Shown here piece by piece: positions 33,507 through 42,582 of a stretch of 64,000 nucleotides of DNA. The DNA is taken from positions 620,001 through 684,000 of the forward strand of contig NZ_JAKLTM010000002.1 of the NCBI RefSeq assembly GCF_022012305.1, written 5' to 3'. The stretch is from Ramlibacter paludis. GTDB lineage: Bacteria; Pseudomonadota; Gammaproteobacteria; Burkholderiales; Burkholderiaceae_C. How positions within the stretch are numbered: the first letter of the stretch is position 1; the number at the start of each line of letters is the position of its first letter. Made by a program: the position numbers and the translations under genes. The notes below the pieces were generated by a model, which was not told the origin of the DNA, made no database searches, and worked only from the letters and a program-made list of their open reading frames with translations.

Positions 33507-34475
33507 ATGAAACTCAAACACGCACTCCCCCTGCTGGCCGGCTGCATTGCCGGCGGCGCCTTCGCCCAGACCAAGTGGGACCTGCCCGCGGCCTACCCCG
33601 CCAGCAACTTCCACACCGAGAACCTGGTGCAGTTCGCCAACGAGGTCGACAAGGCCTCGGGCGGCAAGCTCAAGATCCAGGTGCACGCCAACGCCTCGCT
33701 GTTCAAGGCCAACGAGATCAAGCGCGCCGTGCAGAGCGGCCAGGCGCCCATCGGCGAAGTGCTGCTGGTGAACTTCGAGAACGAGAACCCGGTGTACGGC
33801 GCCGACGGCATTCCCTTCCTGGCGGCGAGCTACGCCGACGCGAAGAAGCTGGCCGCCGCGCAGAAGCCGGTGCTGGACAAGCTGCTGGGCGCGCAAGGCA
33901 TGAAGCTGCTGTACACGGTGGCCTGGCCGCCGCAAGGCATCTACGTGAACAAGCCGATCGAGTCGGTCGCCGACATGCGCGGCCTCAAGTGGCGCGCCTA
34001 CAGCCCCGCCACCGCCAAGATCGCCGAACTGATCGGCGCGCAGCCGGTCACCATCCAGGCCGCCGAACTCTCGCAGGCGCTCGCCACCGGCGTCGTCAAC
34101 AGCTACATGAGCTCGGGCTCCACCGGCTACGACAGCAAGACCTACGAGAGCATCAAGTACTGGTACGACACCCAGGCCTGGCTGCCGAAGAACGCGATCA
34201 TCGTCAACCAGAAGGCCTTCGACGCCCTCGACAAGCCCACGCAGGAGGCCGTGCTCAAGGCCGCGGCCGATGCCGAGAAGCGCGGCTGGGCGCTCTCCGA
34301 GGAAAAGAACGAGTGGTACAAGAAGGCGCTGGCCGAGAAGGGCATGAAGATCATGAAGCCTTCGGCGAAGCTGGTGGCCGACATGAAGCAGGTGGGCGGC
34401 ATCATGCTGGCCGACTGGCAGAAGAAGGCCGGCGCCGACGGCGTGGCGGTGATCAACGCCTTCAACAAGAAGTAG
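33507..34475 (+). CDS. TRAP transporter solute receptor (DctP family)
   Basis: The protein has 322 residues with a signal peptide (MKLKHALPLLAGCIAGGAFA, cut after AFA) and a DctP fold (LPAAYPASNFHTENLVQFAN, GKLKIQVHANASLFKANEIK, MRGLKWRAYSPATAKIAELI). It captures an organic acid in the periplasm for the permease pair encoded just downstream. The gene faces the racemase/5-oxoprolinase operon, so its ligand may be 5-oxoproline or a similar acid (inference). It has a GGAG RBS. Confidence 0.92.
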   Translation: MKLKHALPLLAGCIAGGAFAQTKWDLPAAYPASNFHTENLVQFANEVDKASGGKLKIQVHANASLFKANEIKRAVQSGQAPIGEVLLVNFENENPVYGADGIPFLAASYADAKKLAAAQKPVLDKLLGAQGMKLLYTVAWPPQGIYVNKPIESVADMRGLKWRAYSPATAKIAELIGAQPVTIQAAELSQALATGVVNSYMSSGSTGYDSKTYESIKYWYDTQAWLPKNAIIVNQKAFDALDKPTQEAVLKAAADAEKRGWALSEEKNEWYKKALAEKGMKIMKPSAKLVADMKQVGGIMLADWQKKAGADGVAVINAFNKK

Positions 34476-34479
34476 CGCC

Positions 34480-35013
34480 TTGCGTCGATTCCTCGACAGG
34501 CTCTACTACGCATCCGGCGCCTTGGGCGCCGTTTTCGTGTTGCTGATCGCCGTGCTGATGATCGCTCAGAGCGTGCTGCGCGAATTCGGCGTGCGCACCG
34601 GCGCGGTCAATGACGTGGTGGCCTGGTTCTGCGCCGCCGCATCCTTCTTCGCCATGGCGCATGCCTTCAAGCACGGCGACTTCGTGCGCGTCACGCTGCT
34701 GCTGGAACACCTGCCGGAAAAGGCGCGGCACCGGCTCGAGATCGTGGTGCTCGCCATCGGCAGCGTCGCCATCGCCTACCTCGCGTTCTGGGCCAACAAG
34801 TTCACCTACGAGAGCTTCCAGTTCAACGAGGTGGCGCAGGGCCTGCTGCCCATTCCCATCTGGATCCCGCAGGCCAGCTTTGCCTTCGGCTCGCTGCTGC
34901 TGCTGGTGGCCGTCGTCGACGAACTGATCCTCGTCGCGCGCGGCAACAAGCCCAGCTACGTGGCCGCGGTGGAAGAGCGCCACGCCAAGGGCGACTTCTC
35001 CTCCGACGTCTGA
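34480..35013 (+). CDS. TRAP transporter small permease (DctQ)
   Basis: The protein has 177 residues and four transmembrane helices (about 10-30, 45-65, 88-108, 130-155), the normal layout for DctQ. The start is TTG 34480, 4 bases after the receptor stop, because it gives the full first helix (RRFLDRLYYASGALGAVFVL) and no ATG is available before it. Confidence 0.88.
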   Translation: MRRFLDRLYYASGALGAVFVLLIAVLMIAQSVLREFGVRTGAVNDVVAWFCAAASFFAMAHAFKHGDFVRVTLLLEHLPEKARHRLEIVVLAIGSVAIAYLAFWANKFTYESFQFNEVAQGLLPIPIWIPQASFAFGSLLLLVAVVDELILVARGNKPSYVAAVEERHAKGDFSSDV

Positions 35014-35035
35014 TTCCGGCACAACAAAGACAACA

Positions 35036-36346
35036 ATGGACATCCTCCTCGTCGGCGGCCTGCTGCTGCTGGTCATGATGCTGCTGCTTTCCGGCGGCGT
35101 CTGGATCGCCATGACCCTGGCCATCTGCGGCTGGGTCGGGCAGGCCTTCTTCACCACCACCTCGCCCGGCAACAACCTGTTCTCCTCCTTCTGGGAGTCG
35201 AACGCGTCCTGGGAACTGGCGGCGCTGCCCCTCTTCATCTGGATGGGCGAGATCCTGTTTCGCAGCAAGCTGTCGGAGGAGATGTTCGACGGCCTGCGGC
35301 CATGGCTGAACCGCATTCCCGGCCGCCTGATGCACACGACCATCCTGGGTTGCGGCATCTTCGGCTCGGTGTCGGGCTCCTCCGCGGCGACCTGCGCGAC
35401 GATTTCCAAGGTGGCGCTGCCCGAGCTGCTGAAGCGCGGCTACAGCGAGAAGATCGCGCTCGGCTCGCTCGCTACTGCCGGCACGCTGGGCATCCTGATC
35501 CCGCCGTCGATCACGATGGTGGTGTACGCCGTGGCGGCCGACGCGTCGATCATCCGCATCTTCCTGGCCGGCTTCCTGCCCGGCTTCCTGCTGATGGCGC
35601 TGTTCTCCGGCTACATCATCTGGTGGAGCCTGCGCAACCCGGACCAGGTGCCGCCGGCCGACCCGCCCACCACCCTGCGCGAGAAGATCCGCCTGTCGGG
35701 GAACCTCATTCCCTGCACGGTGCTGATCGTCTTCATCGTCTGGGTGCTGATCGCGGGCTGGGCGACGGCGACCGAGTGCGCGGCCTACGGCGTCGCCGGT
35801 TCGCTGGCCCTGGCCTGGTGGAGCAAGTCGCTGACCTGGGCGACCTTTTGGGAAGGGCTGATGGGCACGACGCGCAGCAGCTGCATGATCATGTTCATCC
35901 TGGCGGGCGCGGCCTTCCTGACCAAGACCATGGCCTTCACCGGCATTCCGCGCGAGCTGGCCGAATGGGTCGACGCCATGCACCTGTCGCCCTATGCGCT
36001 GATCGCGGTGCTGACGGCGGTCTACCTGGTGCTCGGCACCGCGCTCGACGGCATCAGCATGATCGTGCTCACCAGCGCGGTGGTGCTGCCCATGATCCAG
36101 AAGGCCGGCTTCGACCTGGTGTGGTTCGGCATCTTCATCGTGCTGCTGGTCGAGATCGCCGAGGTGACGCCGCCGGTGGGCTTCAACCTGTTCGTGCTGC
36201 AGAACATGACCGGCAAGGACAGCAACACGATCGCACGCGCGGCGATCCCGTTCTTCGCCTGCCTGGTGGTGTGCATCGTGATCATCACCGTGTTCCCGCA
36301 GGTGGTGACCGTGTTGCCGGATCTCGTGATGGGCAAGGAAAAGTAG
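35036..36346 (+). CDS. TRAP transporter large permease (DctM)
   Basis: The protein has 436 residues and about twelve membrane helices with DctM signatures such as ALPLFIWMGEILF, GCGIFGSVSGSSAATCATISK, GTLGILIPPSITMVVY and EIAEVTPPVGFNLFVLQ. It forms the Na+-coupled membrane domain with the DctQ subunit. The TRAP gene set ends here, and a long palindrome follows. Confidence 0.95.
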   Translation: MDILLVGGLLLLVMMLLLSGGVWIAMTLAICGWVGQAFFTTTSPGNNLFSSFWESNASWELAALPLFIWMGEILFRSKLSEEMFDGLRPWLNRIPGRLMHTTILGCGIFGSVSGSSAATCATISKVALPELLKRGYSEKIALGSLATAGTLGILIPPSITMVVYAVAADASIIRIFLAGFLPGFLLMALFSGYIIWWSLRNPDQVPPADPPTTLREKIRLSGNLIPCTVLIVFIVWVLIAGWATATECAAYGVAGSLALAWWSKSLTWATFWEGLMGTTRSSCMIMFILAGAAFLTKTMAFTGIPRELAEWVDAMHLSPYALIAVLTAVYLVLGTALDGISMIVLTSAVVLPMIQKAGFDLVWFGIFIVLLVEIAEVTPPVGFNLFVLQNMTGKDSNTIARAAIPFFACLVVCIVIITVFPQVVTVLPDLVMGKEK

Positions 36347-36357
36347 CGCTTGGGGGA

Positions 36358-36433
36358 GCCGCGGTTCGTCCCTCACCACGGCCTACGGAGGCACTTCGGA
36401 ATTCGTAGGCCGTGGTGAGGAACGAACCGCGGC
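36358..36433. repeat. Long inverted repeat, copy 1
   Basis: The arms GCCGCGGTTCGT..CCTCACCACGGCCTACG and CGTAGGCCGTGGTGAGG..CGAACCGCGGC are almost perfect complements of about 29 bp around a 16-base loop. A related copy with the same arms lies at 57007-57103. It sits between convergent genes and could also end transcription from both sides. Confidence 0.85.
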
Positions 36434-36440
36434 GCGGCCG

Positions 36441-37307
36441 TCAGCCAATCGCGGCGATCTCGAGGCTTCGCACGAACGCGGTCACCCCTTCCGCCACCGC
36501 CCCCACGCCGCCCTCGGCGTTCCCGCCGACGGCCAGCGCATGGTCCATCCCTTCCACCCGCACCCAGCGCGCATCCGGCCGTGCCGCGCGCAAGCGTTCC
36601 GCCCCCGCGGCGGCCGGCGCATCGGCGCCACCGTGCACCAGCAGCAGCGGCAGGTCCAGGTCTTCCAGCACCTCTGCCGGGTCGTAGCGAAACCACGAGA
36701 CCAGGTAGGGCTGCAGGCTGGGCCGGAACAGCAGGCTCAGCGCTTCCGGCGGTTCGGCGACTACGTGCTCGGCCTCCAGCAATTCCAGCATGGCAAGCGC
36801 CGGCAGTTCCAGCACTTCGGGCAAGCGCCCTTGCAACTGGGCGCGCATGAGGGCCGAAGCCTTCTCGCCCGCACCGCAGACATAGGCGACAGCGCGCGCG
36901 GCGCTGTCCCGCGCGGCCAGGGCGGCGATCAACGCGCCCTCGCTGTGACCGAGGAGCACCGGGGCGCGCCAGCGGGCATCGCCCTCCAGCCGCCGCATCA
37001 GCGCGACGGCGTCGTCGACCAGGTGGCGGAAACGGAGGTCTTCCTCGCGCAGGCCCGGGTGGACGCTGCCGCCCACGCCGCGCTTGTCGTAGCGCAGCGA
37101 AGCGATGCCGGCCCGGGCCAGGTCGTGGGCGAGCGCCTTCATGGGCACGCCCTCCTGCCCCGGCACCAAGCTCGCACCGTCGCGGTCGGTCGGACCGGCG
37201 CCGCCGACCAGCAGCACCAGGTTCCACGGCGGCGCGCGGTCCGGCAGCGCCAGCGTGCCGCTGAGCTTGCCGGCGGCCGTCTGGACGTCCAAGGGTTCCT
37301 CTCGCAT
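36441..37307 (-). CDS. Alpha/beta-hydrolase family protein
   Basis: The protein has 288 residues with a serine-hydrolase nucleophile elbow (LLGHSEGALIAALAA), an oxyanion region LLVGGAGPTDRDG, RYDKRGVGGS, a late acid region (LLVHGGADAP) and the catalytic His in GMDHALAV. There is no signal peptide. The substrate is unknown; proteins of this type are often carboxylesterases or acyl-peptide hydrolases. It lies downstream of xdhC beyond a REP unit, about 90 bases away, so it may or may not belong to that operon. Confidence 0.85.
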   Translation of the reverse strand: MREEPLDVQTAAGKLSGTLALPDRAPPWNLVLLVGGAGPTDRDGASLVPGQEGVPMKALAHDLARAGIASLRYDKRGVGGSVHPGLREEDLRFRHLVDDAVALMRRLEGDARWRAPVLLGHSEGALIAALAARDSAARAVAYVCGAGEKASALMRAQLQGRLPEVLELPALAMLELLEAEHVVAEPPEALSLLFRPSLQPYLVSWFRYDPAEVLEDLDLPLLLVHGGADAPAAAGAERLRAARPDARWVRVEGMDHALAVGGNAEGGVGAVAEGVTAFVRSLEIAAIG

Positions 37308-37397
37308 GGAGGAACAATTTAACGGGAATGGCTCACGCCGGACGTCAGCGCGTCGGCCGTTCGTCGTAGTCGTCAATCCCGCGAACGACGCGGAGTC

Positions 37398-38471
37398 CTA
37401 AAGCCCTGGACTCCCGCCTGCGCGGGAATGACAAACGAGCGGCTCGTTCGGCTGCACTGCCCGCAGGTTCTTCGCCTGCGCCACTTCCATGTCGCGCGGC
37501 AGGGTCACGCCGTTCTTCACGGCCAGGATCTCCGCCATGATGCTCACGGCGATCTCGGGCGGGGTCTTGCTGCCGATGTAGACGCCGATCGGCCCGCGCA
37601 GGCGCTGCAGGTCCGCCGCCGACAGGCCGAAGTGGTCGACCATGCGCTGGTGCCGCGCCTCGTTGTTGCGCCGGCTGCCGATGGCGCCGACGTAGAAAGC
37701 ATCCGTGCGCAGCGCTTCCATGAGCGCCAGGTCGTCGAGCTTGGGGTCGTGCGTCAGCGCCACGACGCAGCTGCGGCGGTCCGGCTTGAAGGCGGCCACC
37801 ACGTCGTCGGGCATGTCGCTCACGACCTTGGCGCCGGCGACGCTCCAGGCGCCGCGGTATTCCTCGCGCGGGTCGCACACCGTCACCGCGAAGCCGCTGA
37901 ACAAGGCCATGGTCGCCAGGTATTCGGTGAGCTGGCCCGCGCCGATCAGCAGCATGCGGTACTCGGGGCCGAACACGTTGACCAGCACGCCGTCCTGCAG
38001 GCTCAGTTCCTCCGGCGCGGGCGCTTCGTCCAGGGTGACGGCGCCGTCCGAGAGGCGCACGGTGCGGCGCATCAGGCGGCCGGCCTCCAGCGCGCGCACC
38101 AGTTCATCGAGCGAATCCAGCGCCGGGTCGTACTCCAGCAGCAGTTCCAGCGTGCCGCCGCAAGGCAGGCCGAAGCGATGCGCTTCATCGGCCGTGACGC
38201 CGTACTTGGTGAAGGCCGGCGGCCCCGACGGGATCTGGTGGCCCGGCTCCTTGCCGGCATAGGCCTGCGTGTGGCGGTAGATCAGGTCGTCCTCGATGCA
38301 GCCACCGCTGACCGACCCCACCACCGCGCCGTCTTCGGCCAGCGCCATGATCGAGCCGATCGGCCGCGGCGACGAGCCCCAGGTGCGCACCACCGTCGCC
38401 AGCAGCGCGCGCTTGCCCGCGGCACGCCAGTCGCGCAGCGTGCGGAGCACCATCACATCGAGGTTTTCCAT
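37398..38471 (-). CDS. xdhC: XdhC/CoxI-family maturation protein
   Basis: XdhC-type proteins bind molybdenum cofactor, help sulfurate it, and hand it to xanthine-dehydrogenase-family enzymes. The protein has 357 residues: an N-terminal XdhC domain (TVVRTWGSSPRPIGSIMAL, GSVSGGCIEDDLI) and a C-terminal Rossmann-like domain (LLIGAGQLTEYLATMA, VVALTHDPKLDDLAL, YVGAIGSRRN). The last dozen residues (VCHSRAGGSPGL) are encoded by a REP unit. It is the last gene of the 13-gene run that starts with coxS and so probably serves that hydroxylase. Confidence 0.9.
   Translation of the reverse strand: MENLDVMVLRTLRDWRAAGKRALLATVVRTWGSSPRPIGSIMALAEDGAVVGSVSGGCIEDDLIYRHTQAYAGKEPGHQIPSGPPAFTKYGVTADEAHRFGLPCGGTLELLLEYDPALDSLDELVRALEAGRLMRRTVRLSDGAVTLDEAPAPEELSLQDGVLVNVFGPEYRMLLIGAGQLTEYLATMALFSGFAVTVCDPREEYRGAWSVAGAKVVSDMPDDVVAAFKPDRRSCVVALTHDPKLDDLALMEALRTDAFYVGAIGSRRNNEARHQRMVDHFGLSAADLQRLRGPIGVYIGSKTPPEIAVSIMAEILAVKNGVTLPRDMEVAQAKNLRAVQPNEPLVCHSRAGGSPGL
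37404..37432. repeat. REP-like unit supplying the 3' end of xdhC
   Basis: CTGGACTCCCGCCTGCGCGG followed by GAATGAC is the inverse of the unit in aroA. It overlaps the end of the xdhC coding sequence, including codons just before its stop. Confidence 0.85.
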
Positions 38472-38483
38472 GCCTTCCCCTGC

Positions 38484-40592
38484 TCAAAATGCATACGCGG
38501 CATTCAGGCCGACCAGCCAGGTCCGCCCGGGCGCCGGCTCGAAGAACCGGCGGTTGCCCTCGTTCACGATGACCGAGCCTACATAAGCGCGGTCCGCCAC
38601 ATTGTCGACGCGCACGAATTCCCGCACGGTCCAGCGGGCCCATTGCTGCTGCGCGCCGAGGCGCAGGTTGAACAGGTTGGAGGCCGGCGCGTAATCGGTG
38701 TTGCGGTCGTCCACCGGGATCTTGCCGGTGTGGCGGAACTCCAGCGCCGCCTCCCAGCCGCCGCGCTTCCAGGCCAGCTCGACGAACGCGCTGCTGCGCG
38801 GAATGCCCGGGATGCGGCTGCCTGCCGCAACCTGCGTGTTGGGCGAGGTGCAAGGCGCGGCGATGCACGTCAGGAAACCCGAAGAATAGGTCGCATCGAG
38901 CAGGCTGCCCACCGCCAGCAGCGACCAGCCCTGGCCGAACTTGCCGTCCACCGACGCCTCGATGCCGCGCCGCTCGGTGTCGCCCGCGTTCTGGAACGTG
39001 CTGCGTCCACCCGAGTTGCTCAGCACCACGATCTCGTCGCTGGTGCGCGCCTGGAACAGCGCCGCGTTCACGCGCCAGCGCGGCGCCGGCTCGGCCTTCA
39101 CCCCCAGCTCCCACTGGCGGCTGTCGGCCGCGCGCAGGTTGAAGTTGAGGCCGGAACCGCCCGGCCGGTAGGCCAGCTCGTTGAAGGTGGGCGTCTCGAA
39201 GCCCTTGCCGGCCGCGACGTAGAGATTCAGCGTGTCGTTCACGTGCCAGACCACGCCGAGCGCGGGCGTCGTCGCTTCGTAGGCGACGGATCCGCTGTCG
39301 TCGCCGTTGCCGGGCCGGATGTAGTGGTCGCGCGAATCGAAACTCACCCGCGAATGGCGCAGCCCGCCGGTGAGGCTCACGCTGGCACTGGTCCAGGTGG
39401 CCTGCAGGTACTGGTCGAAGGTGCGCGCGCGGTTGTCCTCTTCGCGCCGCAGCGCGCCCATCACGCCCAGCTGGGTGCCGACGAAGTTCTGGTAACCCTG
39501 CCGGCCTTCCTGCAGTTCGTCGGCCGAAAGGCCCGCGGTCAGCGCGAAAGGGGCGCCCGCGATGCGGGTCTTGTGCGTCCATTGCGCGTCCAGCCCCTGG
39601 TAGTCGCGAGAGAGCGAGATCACGCCGCCGGGCGAGCTGGGGGGTGCCTGCGTCGCCACCGGGATGGCCTGGAACTGCTGCGTGCTGCGGTGGCCGGTCC
39701 AGGCCGTCAGCTTGGCGGTATCCGCCGGCGTGATGCGCTGTTCGACGATCGCTCCCAGCTGCAGCTGGTCGACCGACTTGCGCGTGTTGAACTGCAGCGC
39801 CGCGGGACTGGCCTGGCGCGGGTTCGCTTCCAGCTCGGCCCGCGTGAGGCCCAGCGGGTCCTGCACGTCCGGCATGTCCATCGCGTTGAGCACCACGGTG
39901 ACCTTGGTGTCGCCCGAGGGCTTGTACTGCAGCTTGCCGTTGAAGCCGCTGCGCTGCGCCTCGCTATGGTCGCGGTAGCCGTCGGTCTCGAAGCGCATGG
40001 CGTTGAAGCGCCAGCTCCAGCCGCCGGACTCGCCGGCCACCTGCGTGTTCAGGCGCCAGGTGCCGTCGCTGCCGAAAGCCGTGCCGGCTTCGGCCGACTG
40101 GCCCGGGCCGCCGTCCTGCGTGAACAAGGCGATCACGCCGCCGGCGGAGTTGCCGTACAGCGAGGAAAAGGGCCCGCGCAGCACCTCGATGCGGCCGGCG
40201 GAGGACAGGTCGAAGTGCGAGACCTGGCCCTGGCCGTCCGGGGCGGTGGCGGGGATGCCGTCGACGTACATGCGCAGGCCGCGCACGCCGAAAGTCGAGC
40301 GCGCCCCGTAGCCGCGGATGGAGATCTGCAGGTCCTGCGCGTAGTTCTGGCGATTGAGCGCCACGACACCCGGCGCGCGCACCAGCGTTTCGGACAGGTT
40401 CACTTGCAACTGCGCGCCGCGGATCACGGCGCCGTCGATCACGTCGACGGAAGCCGGCGTGTCGAACGCTGCCTGCGCGAGGCCGGGTGTCGGCGTCACC
40501 ACCACCGGCCGCAGGACGACCTCGGTCACCGGCTGCGCGCCGGCCTGCAGCGCGGCGCAGGCCGCCGCGGCCACCACTGCGTGCTTGTTCAT
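38484..40592 (-). CDS. TonB-dependent outer-membrane receptor
   Basis: The protein has 702 residues: a signal peptide (MNKHAVVAAAACAALQAGAQ), a short TonB-box region (TEVVLRPVVVTP), a plug domain (about 40-155; ISIRGYGARSTFGVRGLRMY, RIEVLRGPFSSLYGNSAGGV) and a beta-barrel ending in the usual aromatic residue (AAYAF). Such receptors pull in scarce metal complexes or large molecules using energy from TonB. The ATG overlaps the stop of the ABC permease gene (ATGA) and has a GGAGG RBS, tying it to the ABC system. Its cargo is unknown; a metal chelate such as a lanthanide complex is an inference from its partners. Confidence 0.92.
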   Translation of the reverse strand: MNKHAVVAAAACAALQAGAQPVTEVVLRPVVVTPTPGLAQAAFDTPASVDVIDGAVIRGAQLQVNLSETLVRAPGVVALNRQNYAQDLQISIRGYGARSTFGVRGLRMYVDGIPATAPDGQGQVSHFDLSSAGRIEVLRGPFSSLYGNSAGGVIALFTQDGGPGQSAEAGTAFGSDGTWRLNTQVAGESGGWSWRFNAMRFETDGYRDHSEAQRSGFNGKLQYKPSGDTKVTVVLNAMDMPDVQDPLGLTRAELEANPRQASPAALQFNTRKSVDQLQLGAIVEQRITPADTAKLTAWTGHRSTQQFQAIPVATQAPPSSPGGVISLSRDYQGLDAQWTHKTRIAGAPFALTAGLSADELQEGRQGYQNFVGTQLGVMGALRREEDNRARTFDQYLQATWTSASVSLTGGLRHSRVSFDSRDHYIRPGNGDDSGSVAYEATTPALGVVWHVNDTLNLYVAAGKGFETPTFNELAYRPGGSGLNFNLRAADSRQWELGVKAEPAPRWRVNAALFQARTSDEIVVLSNSGGRSTFQNAGDTERRGIEASVDGKFGQGWSLLAVGSLLDATYSSGFLTCIAAPCTSPNTQVAAGSRIPGIPRSSAFVELAWKRGGWEAALEFRHTGKIPVDDRNTDYAPASNLFNLRLGAQQQWARWTVREFVRVDNVADRAYVGSVIVNEGNRRFFEPAPGRTWLVGLNAAYAF

Positions 40593-41404
40593 GCCGGCCC
40601 TCCTCCGGGCGCGCGCCGCGGCGCGCCACGTTGCGGATCGTAGCCCCACAAGGCCAAAGCGAAAAAAGCGAGGCCGCAGCCCGCCACCACCGCCAGGCTG
40701 GGCCACAGCGCCTGCCCGTACAGGGCGAAGCGCATCGCCTCGACCGCGTGGGTGAACGGGTTGTACTGCGCGAGCGCATGCACGATCCAGGCGCCCGACT
40801 CCTGCAGCTTCCACAACGGGTAGAGCGCGGTGGAGAGGAAGAACATCGGGAAGATCACGAAGTTCATGGTGCCGGCGAAATTCTCCAGCTGCCGCACGTA
40901 CACCGACAGCACCAGCCCCAGCGCGCCCAGCATCAAGGCGGCCAGCAGGAACACCGGCAGCGCCGCCAGCGCATGCACCGGCGAAAACTCGATGCCGAAC
41001 GCCCACGCCGCCAGCAGGAAAGCAAGCATCTGAGCCAGCGACAGCGTCGCGCCGCCCAGCAGCTTGCAGGCCAGGATCCACCAGCGCGGCAGGGGCGCGG
41101 TGAGCAGCAGGCGCATCACGCCCATCTCGCGGTCGTAGACCATCGCCAGCGAACTCTGCATGCCGTTGAACAGGGCCACCATCCCGAGCAACCCGGGCAG
41201 GAGGTAGACGCGGTACTCGATGTAGGTCTCGTAAGGGGGCGCGATGGCGACGCCGAAGACGTTCTGGAAGCCGGCCGCGAACACCAGCAGCCACAGCAGG
41301 GGACGCACCAGCGCCGAGGCGAGCCGGCCCGGCTGCCGCGCGAAGCTGTTCAACTCGCGCCCGGCCACCGCGCGCAGCGCCCGCAGGGCGTGGTTGGGGC
41401 TCAT
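40589..41404 (-). CDS. ABC-2 type permease (PQQ-alcohol-dehydrogenase-associated, PedC-like)
   Basis: The protein has 271 residues and about six helices of the ABC-2 fold (PLLWLLVFAAGFQNVFG, EYRVYLLPGLLGMVALFNG, REMGVMRLLLTAPLPRWW, MNFVIFPMFFLSTALYPL). It is the membrane partner of the ATPase at 43533-44282. The start and stop overlap its two neighbours. In Pseudomonas, PedC-type permeases belong to the PedA1A2BC transporter needed for efficient lanthanide-dependent growth on alcohols (established for that genus; inferred here). Confidence 0.85.
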   Translation of the reverse strand: MSPNHALRALRAVAGRELNSFARQPGRLASALVRPLLWLLVFAAGFQNVFGVAIAPPYETYIEYRVYLLPGLLGMVALFNGMQSSLAMVYDREMGVMRLLLTAPLPRWWILACKLLGGATLSLAQMLAFLLAAWAFGIEFSPVHALAALPVFLLAALMLGALGLVLSVYVRQLENFAGTMNFVIFPMFFLSTALYPLWKLQESGAWIVHALAQYNPFTHAVEAMRFALYGQALWPSLAVVAGCGLAFFALALWGYDPQRGAPRRAPGGGPA

Positions 41405-42582
41405 CCCGCCTTGCATGCGCTTTCGGGCGCGTCGTAGCCGAGGGTGTCCAGCGTGGTGCGCGGATGCAGGAAGCCTTCCAGAGGCGCCATCTCCGCCACG
41501 CCATCCCCGTGCGCGAGCAGCAGCGGCTGGCGCAACTGGCCGTCCCACGCGCGGAAGCTCAGGCGCTGACCCTTGTAGCCGTCCACGGCCACGCTGCCCT
41601 GGCGCAGGGCCTGCACCTGCTGCGCGACGCTGGCCTTGATGTAGGTGCTGGCCGCTTCGGCCGCGGTGCGCGCCGCGATCCAGCTGGCCCAGTCGTAGCT
41701 GCCCATGGGGCGGCCCGACTTGCGCAGGAAGCGGCGGGTCAATTGCGGTGCGCCGTTGCGTTCGTAGAAGGGGCTCCAGGCCTGCGCCGTCAGGCCGCTG
41801 CTGCCCAGCACGGGGCGCGGCAGCACGGTGCGAAACGGCGTGTCGCGCGCGAACTCGCCTTGCGCATCGAGCACCACCACGGCGTCGTAGTCGCGGTCGG
41901 CCGTGAGCAGGCGCACGTTGCCCTGGTCGCGCTCGCGCGGATCGTTCGACAGCTTGAAGGCACGCTCGGCCAGCGGCTTGATGCCGAAGCGTTTCGCGCT
42001 GCGCTGCCAGGCGGCCAGCAGCGGCCGGTCGGCCGGCGTCGTGCCGTACAGGAGCAGCGGCCTGCTCCACTTGCGCGCCACCAGCAGCTGCGCGATGGCG
42101 TCCATGCGCATCGCGTCGCTGGGCAAGGTGTGGAACAGGTTGGCAGCGCACTGGGCGCCGCGCAGGACGTCGTCGGGCGCGGCGGCGTTGAACAGGATCA
42201 CGTCCTTGCCCTTCGCCGCGGCCGCCACCGCGGCCACGCCGGCCGCCGGCAGCTCCAGCACGATGTGCTGCACGCCCTGCTGCAGCAGTTGCGCCAGCGC
42301 CGCGGGCAGCGCGGCCGCATCGGGCGCTTCCACGGTCACGAGCTTGGCCGACTTCCAGCCGGCCGCCTGCAAGGCAAAGGCGCTGTCGTTCAGCCCGATC
42401 TGCGCGGCACCGTCGGAGCGGCCGCCGGGCGCCTCCGGAAAGGCCTTCTGCAGTTGCTGCGGCGAATAGCGCTCGTCGTCGGCCTGCATCAGCATGCCTA
42501 GCTGGAACGGCCTCGCCTGCGCATGTAGCGGTGCGCTGGCCAACGCCAGGCCGGCCACCATCCATTGCCGGCGGTCAATCAT
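41401..42582 (-). CDS. Periplasmic binding protein of the PQQ-associated ABC type
   Basis: The protein has 393 residues with a Tat-like or Sec signal (MIDRRQWMVAGLALASAPLHA; RR at residues 4-5). It has a branched-chain-amino-acid-receptor-like fold with the pattern seen in proteins encoded beside PQQ-dependent alcohol dehydrogenases (DVILFNAAAPDDVLRG, CAANLFHTLPSDAMRMDAIA, SGRPMGSYDWASWIAAR). It overlaps the beta-propeller gene by 8 bases and the permease gene by 4. The ligand is unknown. Confidence 0.82.
   Translation of the reverse strand: MIDRRQWMVAGLALASAPLHAQARPFQLGMLMQADDERYSPQQLQKAFPEAPGGRSDGAAQIGLNDSAFALQAAGWKSAKLVTVEAPDAAALPAALAQLLQQGVQHIVLELPAAGVAAVAAAAKGKDVILFNAAAPDDVLRGAQCAANLFHTLPSDAMRMDAIAQLLVARKWSRPLLLYGTTPADRPLLAAWQRSAKRFGIKPLAERAFKLSNDPRERDQGNVRLLTADRDYDAVVVLDAQGEFARDTPFRTVLPRPVLGSSGLTAQAWSPFYERNGAPQLTRRFLRKSGRPMGSYDWASWIAARTAAEAASTYIKASVAQQVQALRQGSVAVDGYKGQRLSFRAWDGQLRQPLLLAHGDGVAEMAPLEGFLHPRTTLDTLGYDAPESACKAG

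Noticed and set aside
37428-40643. A plus-strand open frame of about 1070 codons antisense to xdhC and the TonB receptor
   Set aside because: It has the same composition artefact, while the minus strand encodes clear conserved proteins.
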